Of a stretch of 30,853 nucleotides of DNA, positions 1 to 9,310 are shown in pieces (the first letter of the stretch is position 1; each line of letters opens with the position of its first letter). This DNA comes from Chara braunii. Lineage: Eukaryota > Streptophyta > Charophyceae > Charales > Characeae. Under the pieces are notes generated by a model that had not been told where the DNA came from, made no database searches, and saw only the letters and a program-made list of their open reading frames with translations. The position numbers and the translations under genes are program-made. The stretch spans positions 801,131 through 831,983 of the forward strand of contig BFEA01000571.1 in NCBI GenBank assembly GCA_003427395.1, written 5' to 3'.

Positions 1-160
1 GGGGAAGGCACCGCTCCAATCGCGGACCAAACCGTACCAGACGGAAGAGTCCCTGATCGCACCCCGTCCGGTCCGGTCCGGGTCCGTCTGGTCCGGGGGG
101 AGGGTGCCGTATGCGGACAAGCAGACCGGACCGGACGCTCGTCTNGTCCGTCTGCTTGCA
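1..160. repeat. GTCCG-rich minisatellite with a hairpin
   Basis: GTCCG/CGGAC words are packed between about 64 and 150. The arms at 118-126 (caagcagac) and 150-158 (gtctgcttg) are exact reverse complements around a GTCCG-rich loop that contains one N. No coding signal is seen. Related CGGACCG-type palindromes recur at 14973-15007 and CGTACG palindromes at 30716-30800. Confidence 0.6.
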
Positions 161-475
161 AGTATGAAAAATACTACTACAACTGCTACTACTACTACGG
201 GGGAAACAAAGGGCTTACCTGGCCAAGAACGGAACCAACAGTGGGCGGCGCAGCAACCAACAGGTAATACTCCAGTAGTGTACCCCGTGACTGTTCGTTT
301 TGTGGACAGGCTTCAAGACGACGCCTGTACCCGGCACGGTTTGCATCCGGGTACGGGCTCTTGGGGCAAGTGGGGGAAGACCCTATGAGCCCGACACTAG
401 TTCGACACGGTCAAAAAGAAAAAAAGAGTGGGGGAAGGAAACACAGTTTCCCCCCGATTTGAACTCGAAACCTGG

Positions 476-501
476 TTTTCAGCAGCCGTGGCTGCTGAAA
501 A
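476..501. repeat. Perfect 26-bp palindrome
   Basis: Twelve-base arms at 476-487 (ttttcagcagcc) and 490-501 are exact reverse complements around a 2-base centre. The surrounding 161-680 holds no recognisable gene, only short chance ORFs and T-rich runs. Confidence 0.8.
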
Positions 502-682
502 ACGAGGTGAGTGAGGAAAACAAAATCTTTCGCTTTCTTTTTTTTGTGCTGTGTGAGCTCTTTTTTTTTTTGTTGTGAATTTGGCTTCCTCTGCAGCCTG
601 ATTCGGGCACAGCCGCTGAACTCAGATTGAAAGTGAGTTCAGAGGGGGAGTGCGCGAACCTGGCTGAGGGTCAGGCTAGGTG

Positions 683-1012
683 CAGCAAGGCAGAGCCTTG
701 CTGTGCTGTTGTAGCACAACAAGGGGAGGCTGAGTACAGCCTTCCCTCCATGAATGGGACCTGGGGAAAAACCCAGGTACATTTATACTTGAATCCCCCT
801 AGTCCTCCTAGGGGAAAATCAAGGTTTGGGACCCTTGATCTGAATTTCACATCAAGGGCTCACAACAGCTACGAATTTGTAGTTGCTGTGCTCAAGGAGG
901 CAGCCTCAGCTGAGCTTCGGCTGGGCCTTCGCCTCTCAGCCAGTTATAAAAGTTGGGCTGGCCAGCACCAACCTCATCATTTTGAGGTGTTGCCCACACT
1001 CTGCCTGAGTGT
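683..1012. repeat. String of consecutive short hairpins
   Basis: At least eight short inverted repeats follow one another: 683-691/695-703, 703-707/713-717, 727-732/737-742, 759-765/772-778, 796-801/809-814, 818-824/833-839, 861-872/879-890 (imperfect), 971-976/983-988 and 996-1001/1007-1012. Loops are 3 to 9 bases. No protein is recognised here. It could be a structured transcript or a decayed palindrome-rich repeat. Confidence 0.6.
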
Positions 1013-1130
1013 TTGGCCATCTGCAAAGAGAGAGAGGAGAGGCTGCTGGAGTGTAAGGCCAGCTAAGTGAGAGAGAGATAGACTGTTGTTGGAGGAGAGA
1101 GGGAGAGAGTGGAAGAGAGGTGAGGTGCTG

Positions 1131-1612
1131 CTGGCTACTATAGCCAGCTAGTACTTGGAATAGAGGAGATGCTAGACTGTCATAACCAGCTAGCACTGAG
1201 GTGGAAGGTGAAGTAGTGAAGGGGGAAGTGCTGCTGGAATGCAGACAGAAAAGTGAAGGAGGGGAGCTGGTGGCTGCCATAGCCAGGTGCTCCAAGTGCT
1301 CCAGGCAGCCAAAAGTAAGGTTTCTAAGGAGGGAGAAGGCAGTCATAGCTACCTCTCTCAAGGTGAGAGAAGACTGCTACTGCAGTCATTCTCAAGGTTA
1401 AAGAAGAGGCTGTCATAGCCTGCTGCAGCAAAAGTGGAGGCTGGCTGCAGCAAGGGTGAAGAGGAAGGTGCCTACTAAGAGGGGGAGATTGAAGTCAGAT
1501 TTGGAAGAGGAGAGGAGAGACTGCAGTTTGGATTTGAGAGGTGAAGGTTGGCGGGAGTGCAGTAAAATTTGAAGAAGAAGGAGGAGGAGTGGCAGCTATA
1601 GCCACCAGCCTG
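1131..1612. repeat. Degenerate semi-palindromic minisatellite (GGCTGyCATAGCCAGC type)
   Basis: About seven diverged copies of a 16-base semi-palindrome occur in purine-rich DNA. They start near 1131 (ggctactatagccagc), 1173, 1271, 1339, 1408 and 1590, with looser versions between. Spacing is irregular (40-180 bases). No gene is recognised. Confidence 0.5.
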
Positions 1613-3480
1613 TAAGGAAGGAATGGAGTGAGGATACTTCGCTTAGTGATACAGTTGAGGGTTGCACACTAAGGGAGTAAGTGGAGTGGAGGTGGTATAC
1701 GCAATTGAAAGGAGGGTTGTCGTGAGCTTCGCACGCGGGACGTCGACAGTTTGGTGGTTATTCTGAAAGGTTTTCTTGAGTGGACCAGCAAGACACTCAA
1801 GGTCAAGGGACTCAGCCTACCTCACTGGTGCCCAAAACCCACACTGTGCTTGACCCTTTCTCTGAATATTCTTGGAAATGNCAGGATAGTGNGGAGGGGT
1901 TTGGCACATGNAANTGGGGGAGACTGACAAAAAAAAAATATATGTGCGTGTGCTATTTTATGTGATGTTCTTTTTGAACGCAGGTATGTGTGAGCGACGG
2001 GGCGCAGGGTAGTAGGGAGATGATGGTTTGCTGGTTGTATCTCCTAAGCCCTCGCCCATTTGCATGAAAAAAAAAAAAAAAAAAAAAAACGCGAGAAGAA
2101 AGCGGCGTCGAAGAAAGAAGAAAATCCCAGATGGACTTAGACTATTCCCTTAGGGAAACCTTTCTCGCCCGAATGACCCCCTCTGAGTCTGATTCCCGTC
2201 CAAATGGAACTTCTTCCCTCGCGTCCTTCTTCCTTCGTCTAAGTTACCCTCGACGCCGGTGGTCGAAGGGGAGGTAGTTTACTTTCCGGGGTCGCATTCC
2301 CTATCTCTAGGAGGAATCTGAGGCGGGGGNTCGTTGCCTTAGGGGCCGACCCTGTATTCGACTCGGAGTGGACCGCTTTCTGCGGGCGGGTACCTTGNTG
2401 CCGTGGTGGAGCCAGCCCAACTTCTGAGATCCAGGCTTAGGCCTGGGCGAGGAGAAGGGGTACCCTATACCACCTCGTAGGGGTTGGGCGTGTAATCTTA
2501 GGTGGGGAAAACATCAGACCCCTTGATTCTCGCGCAGGGGGCGACTGCTAGGGTACCCTAATGGTGGCCGCTTTAGGAGTCACCTACCAATGGAAAACTG
2601 GAGCCTTAAACAGCCCAGTTCAAGTTTAACTAAGGGCAAGTGGGGTGCATTTAGGCACTGCCTACGCGGTAGGCCGCGCCGCAGGAAGCGCGCGCCGTTA
2701 GAAAAAAGAAATATGAAAATGAGAATTTCAACTTACAAGCGGATTTTTTTGCAGATACCATTCACTCCCATTGTTGATCGGCATGGTAGCAGTGAAATGT
2801 ACTTGGAGGAGTCATTGCTGGCATGGTTTAATAAGTGTCGACAGACCCAACCGTAAGTTAAAGGTTAGGCTGTCCTTCCTAATCTTTTGTCAAAATCGAG
2901 CCTCCACCTTGGAAGCGGCGGAATAATAGTATCGCCAGTCATATAGGCCGGGAATGATAACTTTGGCAGATCATCTCATCAAGTCAAAATCAAGTCTTGT
3001 GTGATTGGATATAAAGTGTATTGATTTTATTTATTTATCTTGTNGTCAGAGAATTATAAAAGGACTAGGATAATATTGTGGGTTTCACGTTTGGTTGAGA
3101 CCGTCCTAGTTGACCGACGTTCGTTCGTACCTAGGAGATCAGCGTCCTAGGGAACGGACAACATTCGGGTCCACTTGGCGCTAACCAAGCGTACCTATAC
3201 TCCAGCGAGCGAGCAAACGCCCTCGGCTGACCCACCTCTGCAATTGCATGTAAAAGCTTTCGCATGTGGGTCAGTAGCTCGGTAGGGATACGCCCCTGAG
3301 GGTGGTAACAGCCCCTTAGGGAAGGTAAGATGTGCCCCGCGAGAACCTATCCTGTCATGGGGGACCGCGGGATGTACAGCTGGCGCACCCGGCTAGAGTG
3401 GCGAAGGGGCAATGCAACCGCGTCCGTATCGGCGGTTCGCGGGATTAATTATGCATCGTTCCCAAGTTGTCTCTGATTTT
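1613..3480. other. No gene recognised
   Basis: This stretch has only short ORFs without family resemblance, a 23-A run at 2067-2089, and most of the window's ambiguous bases (about 1881-1914, 2330, 2398, 3044). I looked for 5S rRNA, snRNA and tRNA signatures and found none. Confidence 0.5.
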
Positions 3481-3489
3481 GTTTGGGTT

Positions 3490-3990
3490 TTACTCCTGCG
3501 TGACATAGCCGGGAGGGCCCTCGCTCACGCGGGGGCCGATGCGCTCGACACCGTCATAACCAATCGGGGTCCGCCCCTCCAGCAGATCAGTGTACGTCGG
3601 CGTCGAGGGCTGTCTGTACAGCTGGCTCCCCATCCAATCCTGTGTCGAATCGCTGCCCAGAGGAACCGTTGATGATCGGGGCCCGTCGCTGTCGTCGTCA
3701 CTCGGAGGCAATGGAATCTCGTGGGACGGCAGGTGGCTGTATAGCGTCGGGTCGTATGGGCGCCTGCCGCCTTCCGCAGAGCTGCAACGCTGACATGACG
3801 ACCCGCCAGCCCCTATGGACATCGTCCTCTTCGTTTGCACCTTCTCCATCTTCCCGGTCGCCTTCATCGATCGCCGCCTCTGTTTCCTCTCAGGGACGCG
3901 ACCGAGGATGCAGATATGAAAGACGACAACGGCAAGCAGCAGTACAGTGGCAAGCAGCAACAAAGGCAGCCTGCGGCACAGGTCAGCCAT
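3490..3990 (-). CDS. Hypothetical protein with N-terminal signal anchor
   Basis: This open frame of 166 codons starts at an ATG (3988-3990) in good context (ttcATGG). The frame stays open upstream to 4086 but without another ATG. Residues 8-29 are a Leu/Val-rich membrane segment followed by a basic stretch (31-40), so a type II or tail-in topology is possible. The rest is Ser/Pro-rich and acidic. Residues 115-139 (STQDWMGSQLYRQ, then TPTYTDLLEG) resemble, from memory, a low-complexity segment that precedes trihelix/SANT-like domains in many charophyte transposon-associated proteins. The stop falls in CAGGAGTAAAA, which also reads as a GT splice donor, so the true protein may continue in another exon. 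Function is not known. It may be a host gene or a transposon accessory ORF. Confidence 0.45.
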   Translation of the reverse strand: MADLCRRLPLLLLATVLLLAVVVFHICILGRVPERKQRRRSMKATGKMEKVQTKRTMSIGAGGSSCQRCSSAEGGRRPYDPTLYSHLPSHEIPLPPSDDDSDGPRSSTVPLGSDSTQDWMGSQLYRQPSTPTYTDLLEGRTPIGYDGVERIGPRVSEGPPGYVTQE

Positions 3991-4311
3991 GAAGGAGAGG
4001 GGACGCACTTGGCTGTCGCGATCGCGGCGACCTGAGACACACGTTGCACGAGGGAAGACGACAACGTACGAAATTGCTGCAGCCACCGGCCGGGGGTGGA
4101 CGCTTAAAGAAATTCGTGTTTTCGACCGTTAGGTAGCCCGCAGTAGCGCTACGACACCTCCACGACCCGCCAAAAAGACGAGGCCGTTCGTGGACGTTTT
4201 GGACGTTGGCGCCTCGTGATGTCCGTCTTCAACACGGAGGACCAGCACTGGACCACCTCCGACCACCAATTTCCCTTTTCGACTCGCCGACGACACCCCG
4301 ATTATCACGGA

Positions 4312-4356
4312 TCCTCGGACTCCGAGGGACCTCGCGAGGTCCCTTGGAGCCGAGGA
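4312..4356. repeat. Near-perfect 45-bp palindrome
   Basis: The centre is gggacctcgcgaggtccc, a perfect 18-base palindrome at 4326-4343. Pairing extends to tcctcgg at 4312-4318 and ccgagga at 4350-4356, with one mismatch and one bulge. CTCCGAGG words recur through about 4485. Confidence 0.75.
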
Positions 4357-4485
4357 CGATTTGGCTGGAAAATCCTCGGAGCCCAAGGATTTGTCCTCGG
4401 AGTGTTTTCACATTTCGGTTTCAAAAATCGGCTCCGAGGACAGGTGGAACGAAGACGAAATCCTTGGAATCACGTCCCCGAGGTG

Positions 4486-4800
4486 TGTCGATTGACGCCC
4501 TTATACAGGGGACCCCTGCGAACATAGCCTTGTCTTCTCCCTCCAGCCAGCAGAGGGGATGCATGTTACCCCCTGCCCCAACCATGGTGGTCAAGGATGG
4601 GGTGGGGCCGCCCGTGGGGGTTTCCTTTGTCGTTCCCTCTTTTCTGTTTTCGTCGCTTATGTTGTCTTTCTTTTTCTGTTCTTTTTTTTTTTCCTCTCAA
4701 GTCTTTTTTTTTTTTTTCCTCTCAATTTCACCTCACACCATCTACCTACTAGTACTCCTAATTGTAGGCATACGGGAACCTGGTAGCAGCCAGAACCATG
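4486..4800. repeat. Dispersed repeat, copy 1
   Basis: Two blocks recur elsewhere. The first (gggacccctgcgaacatagcc, then ggggccgcccgtgggg at about 4603-4620) matches 12672-12805. The second (tttcacctcacaccatctac, then ctcctaattgtaggcata, 4724-4790) matches 20836-20912. T-rich runs lie between them. No coding signal. Confidence 0.6.
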
Positions 4801-5186
4801 TTCTGATGCTACCGGCTGTCCCCTAGCCGGTATAGCCCACCTGCAGGTCGAGAGCAGCCCCCGCATGTTCTCTCGTGAACACGGTTCTCGAGTCATTTCA
4901 CAGAGTCCCTCCTATCCAACATTGAGCGTTGGAACATATCCCTTCCGATTGACACCCATTGCGGCGAAAGCAAACAAGGCGTTAACGGGCACGCTGTTAA
5001 ACTTTTTTTTGTTTTTTTTTTTAAACAATTCGGTGCCATCGGTGGAGAAGCGGCCCGGGCCACACCCCGCCCACTGATCCATCCGATCGCATGGCCCACG
5101 CCCAATTTCGCGACTGGTTTTGACGCGCAGTAGTCTAGCAGAGCATCGTCGTCCCCCGCTACCAATGCCGTAGGATACTGCGGTCG

Positions 5187-5310
5187 TGGACCCGCTTTCC
5201 AGCAGGTGCTGCTCCCCACCAATGGATGGAGCCTTCCACTTATCACGTCAGTAAGCGGTTGACCTATGATGAAGTCTCCCCAAAAAACAAAAACAAGAAA
5301 AAGAAAAACC
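5187..5310 (+). mobile_element. LINE 3'-end fragment with A-rich tail
   Basis: The block ggacccgctttccagcagg, then ctccccaccaatggatggagc matches the reverse complement of 21205-21290. It also resembles the 3' UTR of the LINE copy at 11374-12451 (ctggacctgatttccagcag). It ends in an A-rich tract at 5279-5310. Only the non-coding tail is present. Confidence 0.5.
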
Positions 5311-5959
5311 GACTGAGGGAGTAGGGGTGCGCGAGGGAGAGAGAATTGGAGGGTGGGAGGGTGTAGTGAGGGGGAACACCGAATTGAAAACCAGTTATCG
5401 CTTTTATGGGTTGAATCACACCGCCACCGCCTTTCCGGAGCGAAGGTACTATAAAGTGTCATCGTTCCCATACGCATGACAGCGGAATGCGGGACGCTCG
5501 ATAGCGCACGGCCGATGTTTGAAACGGGAGTGCGAAGCCGAAGAGGTGCAGGCGCGCAAATTCAACGTGTGAAGCGGGTTTGCCTGCTGCGGCCATGATC
5601 GTCTACTGTGTCGGCGCCATGCGGCTTGGCCTCCAGTCAGAAGATTGCGGGACTTGCACGAGGACATAGTACTACGCGAGCTCGCTGAGCTCTCCTTCGA
5701 GAGAACCGGACGGCTTCTTACGCTATCCTTGACGCCTGAAGAGGGAACGTGTACGTGGGGAGCTGGACCGACGGACGAAGTCAACAATCACCGAGGGAAA
5801 GAGCTGGGCGCGGATATCTTGCCTGCCTTGTGCGCCATCCGCGCCTCCACTGGCCCATAGCCGTTCTCCCTCATTTACTGCGCCACTTGAGAGGATTTGC
5901 GGTTTCATTGGCTTTCAGCAGCTGTGCTGACTAGGAATTGCTAATTGACCAGGCTGGCC
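5311..5959. other. Upstream region of the LysM gene; no gene recognised
   Basis: Several short overlapping ORFs occur on both strands but none resembles a known family. A TAA at 5942-5944 closes the LysM frame upstream. No clear core promoter is seen. Confidence 0.4.
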
Positions 5960-6955
5960 ATGGCGATGGCGATGGCAAGCGCCGCGAGCTATGGTGTCAC
6001 ATATGCGGGGACGAAGGTGGTGGCTCGCTCGGCGCTCTCCGGCTCCTCCAAGGCTTCCTCTTCGTCCTCCACTGACTCCCGGTCCGGTGGAGGAGCGGCA
6101 GTGGTTTCGCGACCCGCTGTGGGTTCTGAGGCTGGCTGGACAAGTGGGTCGGCCCGGGGATGGGAGCAGATACCGACGCCTCCGCGAAGCGGCGGCTGCA
6201 AATCGTTGACTCCAGGATCTTCCTTCTTATCGCCCGATGGGCGTCGCGGGGATGTGGGCTGCGGCTATGTGGATCGCAACGGCCGGGGTCTCGATCTCGC
6301 CTTTACGGGAAGGGAGGATGAGGAGGTGGTGGGGATTAACAACAACCCGAGCAAGAAGTCGGAGGTTGGGAGACTTGTCGGGATCCCGCGTGCCAGGGCA
6401 GGGAACTCTGGCGGTAGGCTTAATCCCTTCCGCTTTCTCAATTGGTTGCGCTCCAAGAGGGGTGGGAAGGAGCAGGAGGAGCGCGCTTCAGCAACCGACA
6501 CGACGACGAAGCCTGGTCAACATAATGTGTATTACACGGTCAAACCTGGAGACACGTTGGAGAGTGTTGCAAGGCAATTCGATACTCGGCCGCAGTTTTT
6601 AATAGAGGCGAACGACATTTTGAATCCGACCAACTTGTCGCCCGGGCAGGTACTGTGGATCCCACACGTGTACATAGTGAGGGCGGGTGACACGCTGTCC
6701 GCGATCGCGCACAAGCTCGGCGTACCAATGTCCCGGCTGCAGGAGGTGAACGGGATCGACAATCCCGACTACATCTTCCAGGAGGATGCTCTGGTCATAC
6801 CTCCTCCTACAGGAGGGGACCGCGGTGGTGAGGGAGCGCAGAGTGAGGGACAAGAAAGATCGTCTTCCGGAGTGCAGGGTGGGCGAGGAGGGTCATCTTC
6901 CGGAGGGGAGGGTGGGGAGGGTGGACGTGGAGGACGCTCATGGTTCTCATCGTGA
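5960..6955 (+). CDS. LysM-domain protein with two LysM modules
   Basis: This is a single-exon frame of 331 codons. I chose the ATG at 5960 because it is the first ATG after an in-frame TAA (5942) and sits in an ideal GCCATGG context. Residues 1-38 are rich in Ala, Ser and Thr with no acidic residue, like a plastid transit peptide. Residues 40-185 are low-complexity. LysM 1 (191-235) opens with YYTVKPGDTLESVARQF and closes with LWIP. LysM 2 (238-282) opens with YIVRAGDTLSAIAHKLGV and closes with LVIPP. The last 50 residues are Gly/Ser-rich. LysM modules bind N-acetylglucosamine glycans (peptidoglycan, chitin). There is no kinase or hydrolase domain and no clear membrane segment, so it is not a LysM receptor kinase. 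A soluble, possibly plastid glycan-binding role is inference. A (GA)n tract begins 25 bases past the stop. Confidence 0.8.
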   Translation: MAMAMASAASYGVTYAGTKVVARSALSGSSKASSSSSTDSRSGGGAAVVSRPAVGSEAGWTSGSARGWEQIPTPPRSGGCKSLTPGSSFLSPDGRRGDVGCGYVDRNGRGLDLAFTGREDEEVVGINNNPSKKSEVGRLVGIPRARAGNSGGRLNPFRFLNWLRSKRGGKEQEERASATDTTTKPGQHNVYYTVKPGDTLESVARQFDTRPQFLIEANDILNPTNLSPGQVLWIPHVYIVRAGDTLSAIAHKLGVPMSRLQEVNGIDNPDYIFQEDALVIPPPTGGDRGGEGAQSEGQERSSSGVQGGRGGSSSGGEGGEGGRGGRSWFSS

Positions 6956-6980
6956 TCGAAAGGCTAACAGGAGCAGCCCG

Positions 6981-6997
6981 GAGCGAGCGAGCGAGCG

Positions 6998-7088
<91 letters not shown>

Positions 7089-7099
7089 GAGACAGACAC

Positions 7100-7136
<37 letters not shown>
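6981..7136. repeat. (GAGC)n/(GA)n microsatellite
   Basis: The tract begins as GAGC repeats and continues as about 150 bases of nearly pure GA, with a short interruption near 7091-7100. It lies in the presumed 3' UTR of the LysM gene. It produces spurious Arg-Glu and Ser-Leu ORFs. Confidence 0.95.
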
Positions 7137-7353
7137 TTCAAACAGTTGTAAAGTAACTTCGTCTGGTGTGAACAGGAACAGGTTGTCTGTCCGATGTCGC
7201 GTTGTCTGTCTGGGCATATGTCGCACACCACCAATGTCGAGACAAAGTAGTTGACAGCAGTTATACACGGTCAAATAGAATACATGGTGGAAGTCCTTTT
7301 CTATTTCTGAAAGGGCGACGCCGCGACGGCCTTTGGATATCGTCATAAATTCA

Positions 7354-7425
7354 TAATTGAACTGATCGGCCCCAGGTCGTTCAGAATGACCAGGGCATCC
7401 TCCTGGGGCCCGATCAGTTCAATTA
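7354..7425. repeat. Inverted repeat
   Basis: Arms taattgaactgatcggcc(ccagg) at 7354-7376 and 7402-7425 are reverse complements with one extra base, around a 25-base loop. Flanking gatatc words (7338, 7429) partly extend the symmetry. Possibly a small foldback element. Confidence 0.7.
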
Positions 7426-7461
7426 TGATATCGGCCCCAGGCCATTTTGGTGGTTTTAGAT

Positions 7462-7579
7462 TGGGAGTTACGTCTGCATTTCAACAGGTCATTGGTGTGT
7501 CCACGTCGAATGAGGACTTTTGGGAGTTACGTCTGCATTTCAACAGGTTATTGGTGTGTCCACGTCGAATGAGGACTTT
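7462..7579. repeat. 59-bp tandem duplication
   Basis: Units at 7462-7520 and 7521-7579 (tgggagttacgtctgcattt...) differ at one base (C at 7490, T at 7549). The near identity implies a recent duplication. Confidence 0.9.
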
Positions 7580-8021
7580 TCGTGCTGCCAGTCTGGCTCA
7601 TTAAGGGCGATGACTATGGATATCGTCGTCAATTCGTCCGCCTTCGTGACTGTGAGCAGGTGAAGAATTTCTTGTGATTGACACAGAAAGGCAATTTCGT
7701 GTGGGATCGCGTAGATCTAGGTGACAAATTCTGTATGGATTGCGCGAGATCTAACGTAACGGAACGGCAGTTTTCCTGTCTGCGGCTTGTCATGATGATG
7801 AAGAAGATGTGAAATGGCATTGCATTTTGATAGGACGGAAGTGCATGATGACGAGGCTTGTCGGTGGTTTCAAGTACGCGGGGCTACACCGCGGCATGTG
7901 TGAACGTTGGTGGCGCATAGTGTTGTCCCAGGAGTAGAGGGAGGAATGCTGTACACACATCAGGAGGACTTTTTTACGAAATGTGTCAGTCGTGGAGGGA
8001 TAGTGTTCCAGAAAGAGGCGA
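7580..8021. other. No gene recognised
   Basis: A weak tandem similarity occurs at about 7676-7755 (two diverged units containing gcgtagatct and gcgagatct). Otherwise I see nothing. Confidence 0.4.
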
Positions 8022-8207
8022 CCGTCTTCACCCGAATAGAACGCACGGGTATCATCGCCTTGCCCCTTTCGGACAGCACGTACCGTCGTACCAGGCGTCA
8101 GTCAAATAGAACGGGCGATTTTTATCACCGATTCACCGTATCTAGTCACAAAGTTAACCCGAAAACCAGCTTATGTACCGAGTCTCCTGTTTGGGGGAAG
8201 ATGGTAG
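8022..8207. mobile_element. Possible degenerate member of the CTTCCCCC terminal-inverted-repeat family
   Basis: The left end cgtcttcacccgaatagaac (8023-8042) and right end gtttgggggaagatggtag resemble the termini of the two better copies at 8628 and 9211. The arms are diverged, so the call is tentative. No transposase is encoded. Confidence 0.4.
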
Positions 8208-8570
8208 TACGTCTGCGGGGTGTAGCTGTCCGTCGTCGACTAAAGCAAGGGGGGCGGGGAAGGTGATGTGGAAAGCACGTGTAGTGTAGGAGGAGCAGAT
8301 CGTGATGGAGGAAGATCAATAGCACGTCGTCAACGTTTATTTGAGGGTAGCGCGAGGGTGGTAGTGAAATTGCAGGGTGGCATTGACATTAGGTCAATTC
8401 AGGTGCAAGGGGAATATGACAATAGCGGAAAAACATGTGCAGGGAGCGGCATGACAAGTTGACAACAAATAAATCTCTATGAGAATTTGTGTTTGCGCGG
8501 GTCTGACTGTTCGCATCGTCGATCTTTTTGCCGACCTTTACAAATAAACTGTCCGATATTTTGATAGGAG

Positions 8571-8655
8571 GGAAGGTGAGGATGCTACAGTCTTCCCCCG
8601 AATACAACGTACGGGAAGGTGAGGATGCTACAGTCTTCCCCGAATACAACGTACG
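8571..8655. repeat. 43-bp tandem duplication of an element end
   Basis: Units 8571-8613 and 8614-8655 (ggaaggtgaggatgctacag...) abut exactly and differ by one C in the C-run. They carry the left terminus of the inverted-repeat element at 8628. Confidence 0.9.
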
Positions 8656-8733
8656 GTCATTATAGCTGAATTTGGTGTATCATTCGGTCTAAATTCAGCT
8701 ATATTGATTCGTTGTGTTCGGGGGAAGATGTAG
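8628..8733. mobile_element. MITE-like element, CTTCCCCC family
   Basis: Termini ctacagtcttcccc...aattt (8628-8673) and aaattcagct...gggggaag(atgtag) (8691-8733) are inverted repeats of about 40 bases. The end reads TA then CAGTCTTCCCC, the pattern of Tc1/mariner-type ends next to a TA target. It is too short to encode a transposase. Confidence 0.65.
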
Positions 8734-8756
8734 TAGATTTGTGTTTTTGCTTTCTA

Positions 8757-8785
8757 ATGTTGTTGTTGTTGTTGTTGTTGTTGTT

Positions 8786-8816
<31 letters not shown>
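8757..8816. repeat. (GTT)n microsatellite
   Basis: About 60 bases of GTT repeats with one TTTT interruption, ending in GTGTGT. Confidence 0.95.
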
Positions 8817-9204
8817 GTGTGTCTGATCAATTAACCCTCCCCCACTTCCCCCTCCCCTCTCTCTGTCCTACCTTTTAGTTTAATGGCATTGATATGAGGT
8901 GGCAGGGAGTGATGAAAATCGTTGAGGATATGGTGGGGATCTACGACACTCAATAGATTTGTACGAGAGTTCGCTTTTGCCCCAGTCTGTCTGTTTGCGT
9001 CGTCAATCATTGTTTTTCTGGCTTCGTCAATCATTTTTTTTCTTTCTTCTTGAAAGGTTAACGGTTGAGTTATCACGGAGTTGACCAGCCCCAGGTACTT
9101 CAAAATTATATTTCGCTAACCTTCATTAACTTCCATCAGGGTTTGAACTTGGGTCTGTGTTTCGCTAACATTCGTCAACTTCCTTCATGGGTAGTAACTG
9201 GGCA

Positions 9205-9310
9205 AGGATGCTTCCCCCGAATACAACGCACGGTCATTATAGCTGAATTTAATCTGAAAGATACACGAAAGCTATAATGACCGTACGTTGTAATCGGGGG
9301 AAGACTGTAG
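9205..9310. mobile_element. MITE-like element, CTTCCCCC family, second good copy
   Basis: The left arm at 9211-9250 (cttcccccgaatacaacg...gaattt) and right arm at 9270-9310 (agctataatgaccgtacg...gggggaagactgtag) match the copy at 8628 almost base for base. The right end keeps CAGTC beside TA. Confidence 0.65.

Noticed and set aside
945-952. TATAAAAG as a gene promoter (also at 3054-3061)
   Set aside because: No gene with a plausible start follows either site, and such words are common by chance.
936-1361. 141-codon minus-strand Ser/Leu-rich ORF
   Set aside because: It is the reverse of purine-rich minisatellite DNA and has no domain.
4893-5477. 194-codon minus-strand ORF
   Set aside because: It spans a LINE tail and A-rich tract, has no domain, signal or family resemblance.
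6786-7346. Arg-Glu and Ser-Leu repeat proteins over the GA tract
   Set aside because: They are translations of a (GA)n microsatellite in several frames.
7907-8266. 119-codon plus-strand ORF
   Set aside because: It runs through a degenerate inverted-repeat element and has no family resemblance.
8571-9310. CRISPR array
   Set aside because: Repeats are few, inverted as well as direct, unevenly spaced and in a eukaryotic context; terminal inverted repeats explain them.
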